Positions 49,623 through 62,450 of a stretch of DNA of 64,000 nucleotides are shown piece after piece. Origin of the DNA: Ziziphus jujuba (Eukaryota > Streptophyta > Magnoliopsida > Rosales > Rhamnaceae); contig NC_083382.1 of assembly GCF_031755915.1 (NCBI RefSeq), positions 9,636,001 to 9,700,000 on the forward strand, written 5' to 3'. The first letter of the stretch is position 1, and every line of letters begins with the position of its first letter. The notes beneath the pieces are model-generated. The model was not told where the DNA came from. It worked only from the letters and a program-made list of their open reading frames with translations, and did not search any database. A program made the translations under genes and the position numbers.

Positions 49623-50464
49623 CTGTTATTATCTTTTTTTTTTTTTTTACTTTTTTTTTTTTTGTTGTTTTGCGCTCTTGTTCCTTTTTGTTTTTTTTGG
49701 CTTGGTTTTAGTTTTTGTTTTTCCGATTTTGTTTAAAATGCAATGGCATGCAACTGGATTCCTCCCTCTGTCATTTAATCTAAAGGGTACTAGTTAACGA
49801 ATAATCAGAATAATGAAGGCAGCCACCTTTTTTTTTTTTTTTTTTTTTTTTTAATAATTTTTATCAAGGCCGACATTTTTACCAAATTAACATCTGTTAG
49901 AAGAAATATATATTCAATGTCAAATTCAAAGTAGAATGAATTTGGGTATGTATTATTATTGTTATTATTATTTTTTCGAACTCTGGAAGTTGAGGGATGG
50001 AAATTTAAAATCTTTATCCATTAAAATAATTGTTGAACTATCCCCCAAAAAAAGAGTTTTAAGTATTTGAGAGCTGGGCAAGTCGGGAATGGTCAAATTA
50101 TCTAGACGGATAAATTTAAGTATTTGAGAGTCATATGCATGCTAGTAATGGTCAAAATATCTAGAGCCAGAGCTAAATGTTGATGTTCTCTGTTCAGGAT
50201 AATGTGAATTGGTATATAGATTTTCCAGTTGAAATTTTCTCAGGCAAAGATTCCAAATTTGAATTTTCCGTCCTGTGTATATTAGTTACTATTTAGTGAT
50301 AAATATAATAACACTCAAATAAACCGCAATTAATCTAATCACTGTTTGTCGAAGTAATTTTCAACTTCAAAGCTGAAAAGGTATGGGTGCATCAGAAAAA
50401 TCTTAGAAAAAAAACAAAAGGGGTATAGTACAAAGTTGGGCCTTATGAAGTGGTGTGTCTTTGT
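49623..50464. other. Spacer after gene F
   Basis: Low-complexity T-rich sequence directly after the stop, including a poly(T) run at about 49829-49851, then AT-rich sequence. No gene recognised. Confidence 0.55.
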
Positions 50465-51017
50465 TTAGGGTCTGGTGATGTGGATCCTCGGCCTGTCCAT
50501 AATCATGGAGTCCCATTGCCATGCAGTACGATCAGCAAGCTCCCTAAACCGGAAAAATAATAATAATAAAATAAAATAAAAGATTATAGGACATCAGCCA
50601 TGTGTCAATTCTCTAGCTGCGTTTGTTTGTTTATATGGATGTCAATAAGTATCCTGTTGGCCTGGTGTAAAAAAGGCACTAGTCATGCTAAAAGGTCAAT
50701 AAGGAGGAAGAAAATGACAAAAGCAATAATTAATGGCAAAACTTAAGGAATTGTTTGTTAAGTTCTAACATACATAATGCAAATATAATCAATTGTTCAG
50801 CATACAGTCTTCATGATTAACACATAATCATAAGCCTATATTTAATAGGTACACCTAGAAAATTAGAAAACTTACCTTCAAGTGTAGTTCATTAATTCTT
50901 AGATTCAATGTTCCTTTTCTTGCAAGAATTGAACACCCACTGCCATCAATAGACAAAACCTTCTCAAAGAAATCGTCGTTCAGTCTTTCACTAAGCACGC
51001 CAGCAAAATCAATATGC
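50465..51017 (-). pseudogene. Unassigned C-terminal gene fragment, two coding-like exons
   Basis: On the minus strand, 51017-50876 is open for 47 codons (FAGVLSERLNDDFFEKVLSI and GSGCSILARKG within it). It ends at a strong donor, AAG|GTAAG. After a 336-bp intron, 50539-50465 gives 24 codons (LADRTAWQWDSMIMDRP within it) and a TAA. The acceptor GGGAG keeps the frame; a more pyrimidine-backed AG five bases earlier would break it. Composition is richer and less repetitive than the surroundings. I do not recognise the protein. No upstream exon was found, and a CACTA-type terminus begins at 51098, so it may be the tail of a broken gene. Confidence 0.4.
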
Positions 51018-51097
51018 CTTCAAGTCCTAAAAACCGTGTATGGATAATATCATATCTGCACACCCAAACCTTTTTATTTTAACGACAAAAGTCATGT

Positions 51098-51168
51098 CAC
51101 TACTAGAAAATCACCTTTCGCCGACAAAACAGTATTGTCGGGAAAAATCAAAAATTCGTCGGTAAAAC
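51098..51168 (+). mobile_element. Orphan CACTA-type transposon terminus
   Basis: CACTACTAGAAAATCACC at 51098 matches the conserved end of plant CACTA (En/Spm) transposons. It is followed by subterminal repeats of the motif GTCGG/CCGAC (GCCGACAAAA, TTGTCGGG, TCGTCGGT). The opposite terminus, which would read TTTTCTAGTAGTG, was not found nearby. A near-repeat of ACGACAAAAGTC flanks it at 51082-51093 and 51169-51180. Confidence 0.6.
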
Positions 51169-51180
51169 ACGACAAAAGTC

Positions 51181-51226
51181 TAGTCACATGATCTATTCAT
51201 TTATTTTGATACAGAATAAAATAATA

Positions 51227-51265
<39 letters not shown>

Positions 51266-54015
51266 TAAAGATGAATCAATTGCTTTCTAAAATAGAATAG
51301 ATTTTTTAGTATAATAAACTAATTAAAAAAATTTTAAAAAATAATAAAGGATCTCATTACAAAAGTTAATAAATTAGTAGTTTAATCACATCACTAACAT
51401 AAATAAACTTTATACGTGAGTTATATGATTATAATAGTCTGCATATAAAATTTAATAAACTAATAATTTAATTCTATTATTAGTGCAAATAGATTTTTAT
51501 AAGTGAATTATATAATTATGACTAGTCCGGATATGAAATTTCTAACATGTTTTGTCTTTTTTATATATAAATCATGAATGACTATTAACTTTTTAACTTT
51601 TTTTTTTTTTTCGGAAAGGTTATTCATGTATGCATAAGAGTAGCAAATTAGAAGATCAAAATAAGTGATGTTTTTCCCGTAGAAAAGGTACTAACTTAAT
51701 GCATGTAGAAATCGATGTACGTGCCTCATAAATTAACTTTTCTTTTCCTGTTTTCCTAATTGATAATCATATCATATTATAATTTTTCTATATCTTATTT
51801 AATTAAAGTACGAGACAAAAGCAAAGTTAATTTCATTATAGGATGACCAAGAAAAAAAAAATCATGACATAATTCATGTGTGCTTTCCTCCATATCAATT
51901 ACATGCGCAGAGGGATAAATCTTTCAAATTGTATCTTTCCCATGAGAAGGATAAATTAAGACTCTGATTGATAGGCAGGATATGGCTTATCTGGTGCCCT
52001 TTTTGTTTTAGGATCTCTTTACATGCAGAGAAAGTGAAATTTCCAAGTATGCCTATACAGTTTAATGAATTTCAATTTTAAAATTCAGTTTAAAATGTCT
52101 AATGAAAAATATCAATCCTACTATTTAAAAACTAAAAATAATAGAGAATTGCTAGGAGTACAATAAGTCTACCAACATGTTTATGAGTGTGCAAGTTTTA
52201 TTATTTAATTGGCTAAAATATTACTATAATTTAATTATAGATAAATAAATTTTTAAAATAAATAAATAAAATTAAAGATAAATCAATTAAATAATAATAT
52301 ATGTACACTTAGTATATATATTAGTAGACTTCTTAATACTAATTAATTACAGTATTATTTGAGTTAATAATCCATCCAAAGTTAATTAAACAATTTGTGT
52401 ATGTATATCAATATTTATAATACTACAAATATGATTAAGCTTGATCCAAACCATAATGATTGGACTTGAACCTCTTTGATATTGGTCAGAGTCCAAACTT
52501 ACCAATGCGTCCTAGTTCTCCAGTCAAAAGTGAACGAAAAAAGTCCTCTAGTCAATAAACTAACGTGCATAATCAAAGTAATAAACACATAATATTTCAA
52601 ATGGATCTCTACTTTTTCAAAATGAAGAAGAAAAAAAAATGCAAGTATGAATGTTCAACATATTGAAGGCGCAGATTTCTACCAGATGAATCTCTGTCAG
52701 CAATAGTACATATTCAATGTGATCAAATAAGAAGGATAATGGGTTTTAAGCCTCTGAAGGAATAATATGTGGCCGTCTAATGATATATATATATATATAT
52801 ATGTAGAGATATCTAACTGATTTTCTCTCAACCAAACAGTGTATTGTAGATTTTCATTTGTCTTCATGAGAATCTAAAAAAAAAAATGTGCATAGCTAGC
52901 TAGCGATAAAGTTAACTTCATTTCGTATAGACAAGAAAGCAAAAATATTACTTCACCTTAAAAAAAAAAAACAAAAAAGTAAAAACATTGACAAAAAAAG
53001 CAAAGAACATATTTACCCAAAAAAAAAAAAAAGTTAAACATCAATTTATTCATTTAACTCGGCAAATAATATTTATTAGGGAAGAAAAAATCAATATATC
53101 ACATATCACAATATCTAGATTCCAAAAAGTGCATCACAGATTATAAATTATATAGAACTCTTATATCACATGACAATTGTAAGTAGATCAAGAAACACAG
53201 TAAAATAAAAGTGTATGACTTTGATACCGATGGTTGGTGCTATGATAAATTAATCTAACATGTTCAGCACTAATCACCCATGGATCATACAAATAATATT
53301 TCATAGTATTAAACAAATAAAATTGATTAGAATCACTAAATCTCCAAAAGAAATCATTGATAATATATTAATTTGTGATCCTATAAAATAGAAAACAATG
53401 TAATAAAAATGGAAAATATGTTGTATATATTCTCACAGACTTACCATCCAAATAATGCCACAACCTTTTAAAAACTGAAGTCATGTATAAGTTATATGGC
53501 TTATCTATTATTTTAACACACACCAAAATAATAATTAATAATTAATAATAATAATAATAATAATAAATTGGATAAGCCAAATGGGCTTCAAAGAGTTGGT
53601 CTTTCAGTCTAATAGAACTACTAAAATATTACAGAAAGTGTGTGGTCAATGGCTCTATTACACAAATTAATGAATAAGCTAGTCTCGTTACTGACACAAA
53701 TAAATCCTATAAGTGAGTCATTTATTATGGATAGTCTACACAATATATATAATATTCTCTCACTTGTACTGTATAATCATTACATATAACAACAGACTTA
53801 CTTATTATATAATCTCTCAAATACAAAATACTATTTCATCTAAGTTAATAGTATACCAGCGGAGCACAACAATACAGTAGACTAGGAAGTAGAAATTCCC
53901 TCGATAAATCTTCCAAAATAAAATATTATTTCAACTAAGCACTTCGCATGCCATAAGCTTAGTCTAAGTAGTAGATATTTCTCTTACCACGTGCAATACC
54001 TAAACGCACAATAGC
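51181..54015. other. AT-rich spacer
   Basis: No convincing gene. It holds (TA)n at about 51234-51260 and 52783-52802, and an (AAT)n tract at about 53534-53567. A stretch near 53220 (TTTGATACCGATGGTTGG) resembles, in reverse, the tRNA-primer region of copia elements, so part of this may be old LTR sequence. Confidence 0.45.
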
Positions 54016-54019
54016 ATTT

Positions 54020-54590
54020 CATTCGAGTATACTGTATACTAATAGGATAAAACAACATACTCAAATTAGATAGTAGGGACTCACCATAGTATATGTGAAT
54101 TAACACACACACACATATATATATACAGACTAAAAGTCTTAAAATAGGCCTGTAAACATAAAAAGAAAAAAAGCAACATTATATGTAATAAATATCTCAT
54201 AAACAAATAAATAATGATCCACATACATCAATTTATTGTGTACCGATAGGATTCAATAACATACTTAAATTAGGTAGTAGGGATTCACTATGATACATGT
54301 AACAGTCCAGTCCACCTGCATGAGATATTATCCACTTTAACACTAAGGAATTCTCTTACAATCCAGCCTTCACGGGTTTAAAACGCATCCCAAGGGAAAG
54401 GTATCTACAGCCCCTTATAAGGCATGTTTCGTTCTCCTTTCCAACCGATGCGGAACTTCACATACATGTAAATTAGCATACATATACAGACTAAAATTCT
54501 CAAAATAGGCCTGTAAACAAAAAAAGCAAGAATATGTGTAATAAATATCTCATAAATAAATAAATAATAATCCGCACACATCAATTTATT
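54020..54590. repeat. Tandem duplication, one copy carrying an insertion
   Basis: Unit 1 (about 54040-54235) and unit 2 (about 54236-54590) share RATAGGATWMAAYAACATAC, AGGTAGTAGGGAYTCAC, AAAATAGGCCTGTAAACA and AATAAATATCTCATAAA. Unit 2 is interrupted by the 54298-54461 element. The unit may be part of a copia LTR, since minus-strand copia remnants follow at 54725. Confidence 0.65.
54298..54461 (+). mobile_element. Single TGTAAC-type element with target duplication
   Basis: It begins TGTAACAGTCCAGTCCACC and ends CCGATGCGGAACTTCAC, as in the 4360-5753 units, but lacks their distal part. ATACATGTAA occurs on both sides (54293-54302 and 54462-54471), partly overlapping the element start, so the target duplication is about 5-10 bp. 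The neighbouring tandem copy near 54100 reads ATAGTATATGTGAATT without the insert, giving a natural empty site. Confidence 0.75.
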
Positions 54591-54724
54591 GCTCAACAAT
54601 ACAATAATCAACATAGATATCATTGTAAACTACGTAATAAACTTCCACTAGCGCACAGTGGTCTTAATTGGTCAACAATCTCATACAAAATACATGCTCC
54701 TCAAATATGCTTGGTAGTAAGACT

Positions 54725-57700
54725 TTAGTTAATGGATCTACCACTGAGTTGTAAGTTGCTATGAGCAATAGTAATGAGGCTCTTTCTAACTTTCTCTTTC
54801 GTGATGAAATACATTACATTGACATATCTCACTCCTTGTCTACCTTTCAAATTGTTAGAAAAAGACATTGTTACAATATTATCACATAAAATCATGATAG
54901 GAGAATCAACCACTCTTGAGTAATAAATAAAATTTTGAAGCCAAACTACATGAATAGCTGCCTTATAACATGCCACATACTTTGCTAAGTATATGAAAGA
55001 TTTATATATATTAGTGTGGATTAACTTCAAAATATCTCTATACCTAACAATTTTATCCTTCCTAACTTTTGAAGTCAACTTGCCTTATACACATTCCCTT
55101 GTACACATTCAATACAAGTTGACAAATTGGTAAAGTCAAAATTAAAAAGTATTCTATTCTTCACCAACCTTTTCATTACGTGCCTAGGAATATGCCTCAA
55201 TGCATATGCCACATAATAGATGAATTATCATTAATTTTTAGACTTTTGGAAGCAACAATAGGAGTAACAACAGTATTAACAAAAGAACTGAGATCATTAT
55301 CAAATAAACTAATTTGATATAAATTGCCACATAAATTTTTAAAGCCAGTAAATTTACCATCCTTATAAAGTTCAACTTTTTTATTACCAAACGAAAACTA
55401 TGACCCTGACTATGCAAAAAGGAAATAGATATTAATTTTTTTTCTTATTGAAGATATATAAGAAACTTCTTGCAATATATAAGAAACTTCTTGTAACTCC
55501 ATAACATATCTTATGGAATGCTTCAACTTTATTGTTCTCAAGATGTCCATCTTTACTTTTTGAGTTATCTTTCGTGGAAATATACTATTCAAGATTAGTT
55601 GACCCCCTTTGACTTATCATCCCCTGCAATGAATTGCAAACATGATTTGACACTCCAATATTCAACCATCAAGTATTTAGAGGTATATCAATTATATTGG
55701 TCTAAATAATCGAGAGAATACCTCCATTCTCTTTCTTTCCCTTCAACTTTCAATAGTTAGCCTTCTTATTTCCAATCTTGCTATAATATTTATACTTCCC
55801 ATTGTAGTACTCTCTTTTCTCATTTAATGAAGAAGTTCTATCTTTGTATCATTTAAACTTTGAACCAGAAACTTCTTCTTGTTAGACTTGAATCCTTATC
55901 CCTTTTTTGAAAGAATCTTCTTGGATTTGTCCCCTTGATGTGATACCATCGCGACGAATCTTAACCTATTCAATCTGATATATCATCCTCTTCCTTGAAA
56001 ATCTTCCAAATTGTATCTTTCCTTCTTGGTATTAAGGCTTGACCTCATATTGTCAAATAGAGACTGAAGGCTCCTTATTATAATGTAAGTCAAGAACTCC
56101 TCAACAATCTCCATATTAAGGTCCTTGAGCTTTTTGTAATAGGAGAAAAGTAATATGATGTGCTCCCTCATATCTTTTAACCCATCATACTTAGTAATAC
56201 TCAAAAGATCCAAGTATTGATACTTCTTATTAATATTAAATTTGATGAACTGCTTTCCAATTTCCTCAAAAAGCTTCTTGGAAGTGTTTACCTTTGGAAT
56301 GCTTGCATAGATGGATTCATCCATATAGCTTTCTATCATCATCATGCAATCCTTGTAGGAGTTGTCAGGACCCATCCAGAATTCCTCCCCGGAACCCTAG
56401 ACAAGCCCTGATCCCAGGGAAATACCACCGAACCTTCCAACGGAAAATCCGGCAGCACCTCCCCTAAGGGTAGGACTAACCAAAAATTTACTTGCACTGA
56501 AAACACACTTCTATAATCACCCCCTTATTCCTCCCGCAAAACTACAAGTTGTTCCACAAATTTCAGCACTTCAAATAATAACAGCAGCAACCCAGTGCAT
56601 AAATAATAACTACACGTCCAATACAGTATACAGAGCATTATACAGATAAATGTGGAATTTATACAATGACAGATAAGAAGTAATACAGGATGGAGAGGAA
56701 AAAGGGAAGAAATACTTCTTGGACTTTCGGCAACGAACTGAGATGTTGGGCTCGCGCCGGACAATCAACGTCTCCCAACCTGGACCTAGGGGAACGGAAT
56801 TTAAAAACGTGAGATGCTAATCATCTCAGTGAGTGACCCTATCTACTGTACACCTTTAATATTAATAATGTACCAAATAAAGGGATTTAATTAATCAATA
56901 CCGAACAATTAGATAAATAAACAATTGAGGTAACAATTTCTCTCAAAACCCTCACTATTCACTCCGTTGGAAATGTTCCCCTTTTAAAACATTTTCACAA
57001 AACCCGATATTCGTACTTCCCGAAAACCAAGGGACCAAATAATTTAATGAACAGCAAATAAATAAATAAATACCCCAAATATAAATAAACTGTAATAAAT
57101 TATAATAAGTAATTTTGTACTCTTTGGGGTTTGAAATTTCTATCCGAAAAATTTGTACTTGACGCACCACACCATATACCAGTGATGCCCTCCGATACCC
57201 AGCGTCCTGAGCACCGACTGGCGGGGAGATTAAAGAGAGAAACTTGCAAACTGCACTTCGGCGTTCCGACAGTACCACTGCTGAAACCATCATCCCGGCC
57301 AAGGAGGGGGGCGGCTGTGTGCATTATATAAGACTTGCCTGCCCACGGTCCAATGGCAACTCATGGGTGAAATAATAATACTTGCGCGCTGAACCACATA
57401 TACATATACCAGAACACCAATACTGTGTGAATGCGTCTAAAATAATTATTAAACTAACCGTACCGTTTTCCAAAATTACCGTGGGAAATATACCAAATTT
57501 TTCACACTTACCATCCCACATATTTTTATTTAACAAACCGGTACGAAAACATCGATAACAAATAAAACCATACCTTTTCTCGTAATACGAGATTCAACAA
57601 TTGAAATACCGCGGGCATAATTTATAAAATTAAACCATCAACTTAAACAAATATTTTCATAAAATATTTAACCCAATTATGCCCGAAAAATAACACTTAA

Positions 57701-59456
57701 AACCACGTACGATTATTACTGAAATATACTTTGCTCATGTACAATAAATAAATTAAACCACAATAAAATAATACTCGGGAAATTCTTAGTAATCCAAAAT
57801 TCCGTTTAGTATCAATGGGTAAAAGTATATATAAAATAATATTTTTTCCCGACTATATTTAAATTTCGCCACATGAGCACAAATTACAGATATCAATTTA
57901 AGACCACATAAATATAATCAATTACCCCAAAAACATTTTTAAAGGTGGGTCACTTACCTGGAGCACGCAATTAAACCATGATCCACCATGGGATCAATTC
58001 CACGACTCACCGGTGCTCCTAGAACACAATTCACACACAGTCAAATAAATTAATATTTTAATCACATAAATAATACCCGGTACCCGGGGTTGTCAAACAC
58101 AAACGTTATCCAAAATAGTCGAATAATATACCGAATCGAAGCTTGAGTGACGAGGATTACAAATCCGGTCTCCATCGACCCCAATTCCGCCGGAGGTGGC
58201 CGGAAAGCTTCGGCCGGATTTAAACTTTAGGGATCTCTCAAATGGTGGGGATTTTGGGCAATCTAACCCTGGAAATGGACTCAGAGGGGTCGAAAATGGT
58301 GGAATAGAGGTATGGGTCGGGTTGGGTTGGTCGGAAACGGTGAGAATTGCCAGAAAAACTTAATCGGCCGCCGCCGACTTCACCGGCCCGATCTGGGCGC
58401 GTCCGGCGGCGACTGGCCGGGAAAATTGGAGGCTGAGGTCGCGGCGAGCTGGGCTTCACCGGTGGCAGGCGTGTGTGGATTTCCGGCGACTGAAATCCCG
58501 CCAAAAGGCCGGTCAAAGAGAGCGGGGGAGAGAGTCAAAGGAGAGAGAAAGAGGGAAAAATTTTTGCTGGCTTTTTGATGGGCTCGGGTAAGAAGAAGGG
58601 AAGAAAAGGAAAAGAAAAGAGAAGGTGTTTCCCACGTGGGGAAAAAGAAAAGAAAAAGAAAAAGAAAAAGGAAAATAAAATAAAATAAAAATAATTAAAT
58701 AATTAAATAATAATAAAAACAATATTATATAAAATAATAATAAAATAACATGATATTATACATGGTTGACATATGGCATCTCACCATGGTGACACATGGT
58801 CACATTCATTAAGTCACACGTGGCACATCGTTACACATTCAAAAATCATATTAAAATAATACGGTGTTTGAAAAACTCTACAGGTCCATAACTTCCAAAC
58901 CACATGTCCAAATCGGACGTGCCGCTAGTCTACGGACTCGTATCAACGAGCACTTCACAACCATGCATGAGTCAACGCTCAACTTTGCATGAATAAAAAG
59001 TCAACTCCGGCACCCCTTGGACAGTTTGGACCTCAACTTGTTTTGCTCATAACTTCCAAACCGTAGCTCCGTTTTCAACGTGCTACTAGTCTACGAACTC
59101 GTGCCAATGTGTACTTCGTAACGGTACCTCAGTCAACCTAGAATTCCAATCAGGTCAAAAAGTCAACTTTTGACCCCTTCGGTCAACGGTCAACAGTCAA
59201 CCTCGGTCAACGTGCAAAAATTCCGACATGGTTCGGGACGGGGTGTTACAGAGTGCTTTCAACTCTCATAAAGTTTTTTTACTGTAGCACTACTCTTATT
59301 TGTTAGCATCTTTAGTGGATCCATCTCCAAAGCCATTTCCAACTTCATAAATATCAAATTCATTACTCTAGTTTTCTTCCATTTCTGATAACTGGTTCCA
59401 TCCAATTTTGTCATGTCAGTTATTGATAGAATATTGCTCAAGTTTTTGTAGCACAA
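54725..59456 (-). mobile_element. Decayed minus-strand Ty1-copia element, interrupted
   Basis: Read on the minus strand: gag start (59456-59257, MTKLDGTSYQKWK), gag core (56358-55983, UBN2-like, with IIIRSLQSLFD), a protease to integrase link near 55400-55200 (ending IMWHMH), and the RNase H end (55078-54725, with LCDNIVTMSFSNN). Reverse transcriptase is missing. The two gag parts are separated by a 2.9-kb insertion at 56363-59250. Stops and deletions make it inactive. Confidence 0.75.
56363..59250. mobile_element. 2.9-kb TG...CA insertion (long LTR or non-autonomous element)
   Basis: The insertion starts TGTCAGGACCCATCC and ends GGGACGGGGTGTTACA, between GAGT (56359-56362) and GAGT (59251-59254), a 4-bp target duplication. 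It splits a copia gag. It has a GC-rich part near 58150-58600, unlike anything else in the window, a TATATAAGACTT motif near 57325, and an internal duplication (CATAACTTCCAAACC near 58884 and 59049, both leading to a CTAGTCTACGRACTCGT block). No coding domains are seen; open frames in the GC-rich part look like chance. A solo long LTR is the simplest reading. Confidence 0.6.
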
Positions 59457-60079
59457 ATATACTTATACACAGGCTAGAAACAATCATCCAAATCACCATA
59501 GTCAAATGTATTAAACTAAGTCACCGACAGAGTAACTCATAACCTGTGATTTATTGTATTTAATCAATTTTCACTACCATTCGAAGCATATCACAAAGTA
59601 ATTAGATCATAAACTAAAAAAATTAGATCATACAAAACCTAAAATTCCATTTACTATGTCAACATATATTCCATAGGTATCTACAATGTAAACAATATGA
59701 GTTCTATGACAGGTGAGCATTTAAAATTTTATATTATTGTACCAACTAGGCATAAAGCCTATTTAAGGAAAGTCAAATACATTTAATTTTGACCATGGAG
59801 ATTTAAAACAAAAATAAAATTGGGAATTAAATTTTTTATATTTTAATAAATAATTAAATAAAGAATTAAAGATTAATCAATTATTTATTTTCTTGAAAAA
59901 TCGGGTTGCCAACATCATAAATGCTAACATCGCTCTCCTAATTTTCTTTTTTTTCAAATGGTTGCTGACGACAACAACTATTTTTTTAAAATAAAAAAAA
60001 TAGGAAGGGATGTTAATATTGATAAATCAGCACTGCCAAATTAGCAAAACTCAAAAGGCATGTCATATGGAGCATCTTC
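59457..60079. other. AT-rich spacer between the copia and LINE remnants
   Basis: No gene is visible. Some of it may be the LTR of the minus-strand copia element, but no partner copy could be aligned. Confidence 0.45.
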
Positions 60080-62220
60080 ATTGGGTTGTGCTTGCCTTCA
60101 TAAGTACATTCAAGAGGCATTGTCGGTTTGGACAATGTTAGGCTTAATGCCATTGCTTCAGTGGAGGAGATTTTGATGGTCATTAAAAGCATGCATCCCA
60201 TCAAAGTCTCTGAACCTGATGGGATGCCTGTTCTTTTTTACCAAAGATTTTAGAGCAAGGTCGGAGAGGATGTCATCCGAATGGTTCAAAATGCTTTCCG
60301 TTCAGTCGTCATTCTGCATTCCATTAATAGATTGTTTATTGTGCTTATTCTGAAGGCCAAACAAGCCTCAACTTTCAATCAGTTTAGACCTATAAGTCTT
60401 TGCAATACATCCTACAAGATTGTGTCCAAACTTTTGGTTAAGCGAATTAGACCAGTGCTAGATAAATTTATTTCTCCTTCTCAAACAGCGTTTATAACTG
60501 GAAGATGGATTGGCGAGAATACTATTCTTGTGAATAAAAGTATTCACACCATGAAGAAAAAGAAGAGTGGTGCAAGCCTTGTGGGATTCAAAATTGATTG
60601 GATAAAAGCATATGACAGAATAGATTGGGGTATACTTACAAGAATCATTACACCATTTGGTTTTTCAAGCAAGGTTAACGTCCTTATTCTCGATCGTGTA
60701 TCTGTGGCATCGGTGGATTTACTTCTCAATGGAAGTGTTTTTAACAAAATTGATATGCAAAGAGGGATTTGGCAAGGAGATCCCCTATCCCTCTTCCTGT
60801 TTATTATGTATGCCGAATTGCTTTCCAGGATGTTACTTAAGCTTAAGCAAGAAGAGAAAATCCACGGCATCAAGATTGGGAGAACCAGTCCAGCCATATC
60901 TCATCTCCTCTTTGCAGATGACATTTTACAGTTTTGTAAGGCCAACTTAGACGAAGTTAGGGAGGTATTCCAATGCCTAAACTTGTTTTGCAACTGGACA
61001 GGACAGAAAATAAATTATGCGAAATCTAAATGTTTTTTCTTGGAGAACACCAAAGGGAGAGTGAAATCAGACATCAAAAAGCTTTTTGGTCTTAAGTAGC
61101 TATCCAAAGAGGCCAAATACTTAGGCAACCCTTTATTTCACGGTCGAAGTCATTTAAAGGATTATAAGGATCTTAAGAACAAAGTGGTAGCTAAACTCCA
61201 AGGGTGGAAGGCTAAGTTGATATCTCAAGCAGGCAAATTCACTTTAGTCAAATCTGTCATTAGTGCCATTCCTATCTATGCTATGTCATCTGTAAGGCTC
61301 CCTGTGACTTGGTGCAGCAATATCGAAAGAACAGCTAACAAATTTCTTTGGAGTAAAGGTTTCGATAGGAAAAGTTCCTTTCCAATCTCGTGGAACAATT
61401 TATGTAGACAGAAATATGCCGGAGGCCTTGGAATTAGGAAGCTCACGGATATGAAACTAGCACTGTTAAGTAAACTTGGTGGTAGTTGGCCTTAGAGTCA
61501 GACAAAGTTTGGGTGCAACCTTTAAAAGCTAAGTATTTCTCTGTGAGTTCGTTTATGAAGTGCAAATTGAAGAAAAACAGCTCCTGGTTCTGGAAAAGAA
61601 TTCTTGCATCTAGAAAAATCATTTCAAATGGTCTGTGTTTCAGAGTGGGCAAGGGGTTGAATATAAATATTTGAGAAGATCCATGGGTTCCCAACAACCC
61701 ATATTTCAAACCCATACCAACATTCAAGGAAGCAGGTCAAGTATGCGGAATGGTAGAGTCCCTATTCAATCAAGATGGAAATTGGAATTTGGATAAACTT
61801 CAACAGCTTTTTGACTGAGAGACCATCAGCAATATTTGCAAAATTCCATGCACTAACCGTAATTTGGAGGATCGGGTAATCTGGTGTGGAACTATAAATG
61901 GCTTTCATACAGTGAAATCAACTTATAAGATGGAATACTGGAACAATTTTTATAGTTCTAATTGGTGGCAGCATTTATGGAATTCAAAAATCCATGAAAG
62001 GCTTAAGTTTTTTATGTGGAAGATAGCCAATGATGGTTTATCAACAGCTTCAAACCTTCTATCACGTAATTTGACTTTGGAAAGGACAGATTGTGTTCAC
62101 TGATATGGCTGTTTGGAATCGGATTGCCATGTGTTTTTTCACTGTTAGATGGCTAAAGTAATTTGGTTTGTGATGCCTTGGAGCATCAAATGGGAGTTTT
62201 TGAGGGATAAAAATAAACAT
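60080..62220 (+). mobile_element. LINE (L1-type) ORF2 remnant: reverse transcriptase and zinc-binding domain
   Basis: Endonuclease-to-RT linker remnants begin near 60110 (SEPDGMP). The RT runs at about 60281-61099, with RPISLCNTSYKIVSKLL, QTAFITGRWI, WQGDPLS and LLFADDIL. The RT-to-zinc-binding part (KVVAKLQGWKAKLISQAGK near 61180) and the RT zinc-binding domain (VIWCGTINGF at 61879, then LRF/LKFFMWKIANDGL near 62010) follow. Stops at 61097, 61672 and 61816 sit where plant LINEs usually have Trp. There is no 5' endonuclease and no poly(A) tail. Dead copy. Confidence 0.85.
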
Positions 62221-62275
62221 TGAAGATATTTCAAGAGAAATAAATAATTCAATGATCTGATCAAATAATATTACT

Positions 62276-62320
62276 ATGGTTCACGAGAAGGTAACAGTAT
62301 CTACTCAGACACTGCAGTGG
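62276..62320 (+). pseudogene. rpoA: Plastid rpoA 5' fragment
   Basis: An ATG followed by a 15-codon stretch (MVHEKVTVSTQTLQW) matches the start of plastid RNA polymerase alpha subunit, with changes at residues 3 and 11. Similarity stops right after the Trp codon. It is part of a nuclear insertion of plastid DNA, without function. Confidence 0.6.
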
Positions 62321-62370
62321 ACTAAAAGAAAAGAAATCAATCAGTTATTCATCAAAGTTTCATTTGTTCA

Positions 62371-62450
62371 ATGACCAGAATTAAACGGGGATATATAGCT
62401 CGAAGACGTAGAACAAAAATTAGTTTATTTGTCTCAAGCTTTCCGGGGCA
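62371..62450 (+). pseudogene. rpl20: Plastid rpl20 5' fragment
   Basis: An ATG starts [18 protein letters not shown], the N-terminus of plastid ribosomal protein L20. Similarity ends after about 27 codons, at SSFPG. About 25 bases before the ATG also look plastid-derived. Only 5' sequence is present. Confidence 0.8.

Noticed and set aside
58238..58578. Overlapping open frames on both strands in the GC-rich patch
   Set aside because: GC-rich sequence has few stops; no domain is recognisable, and the patch lies inside the 2.9-kb insertion.
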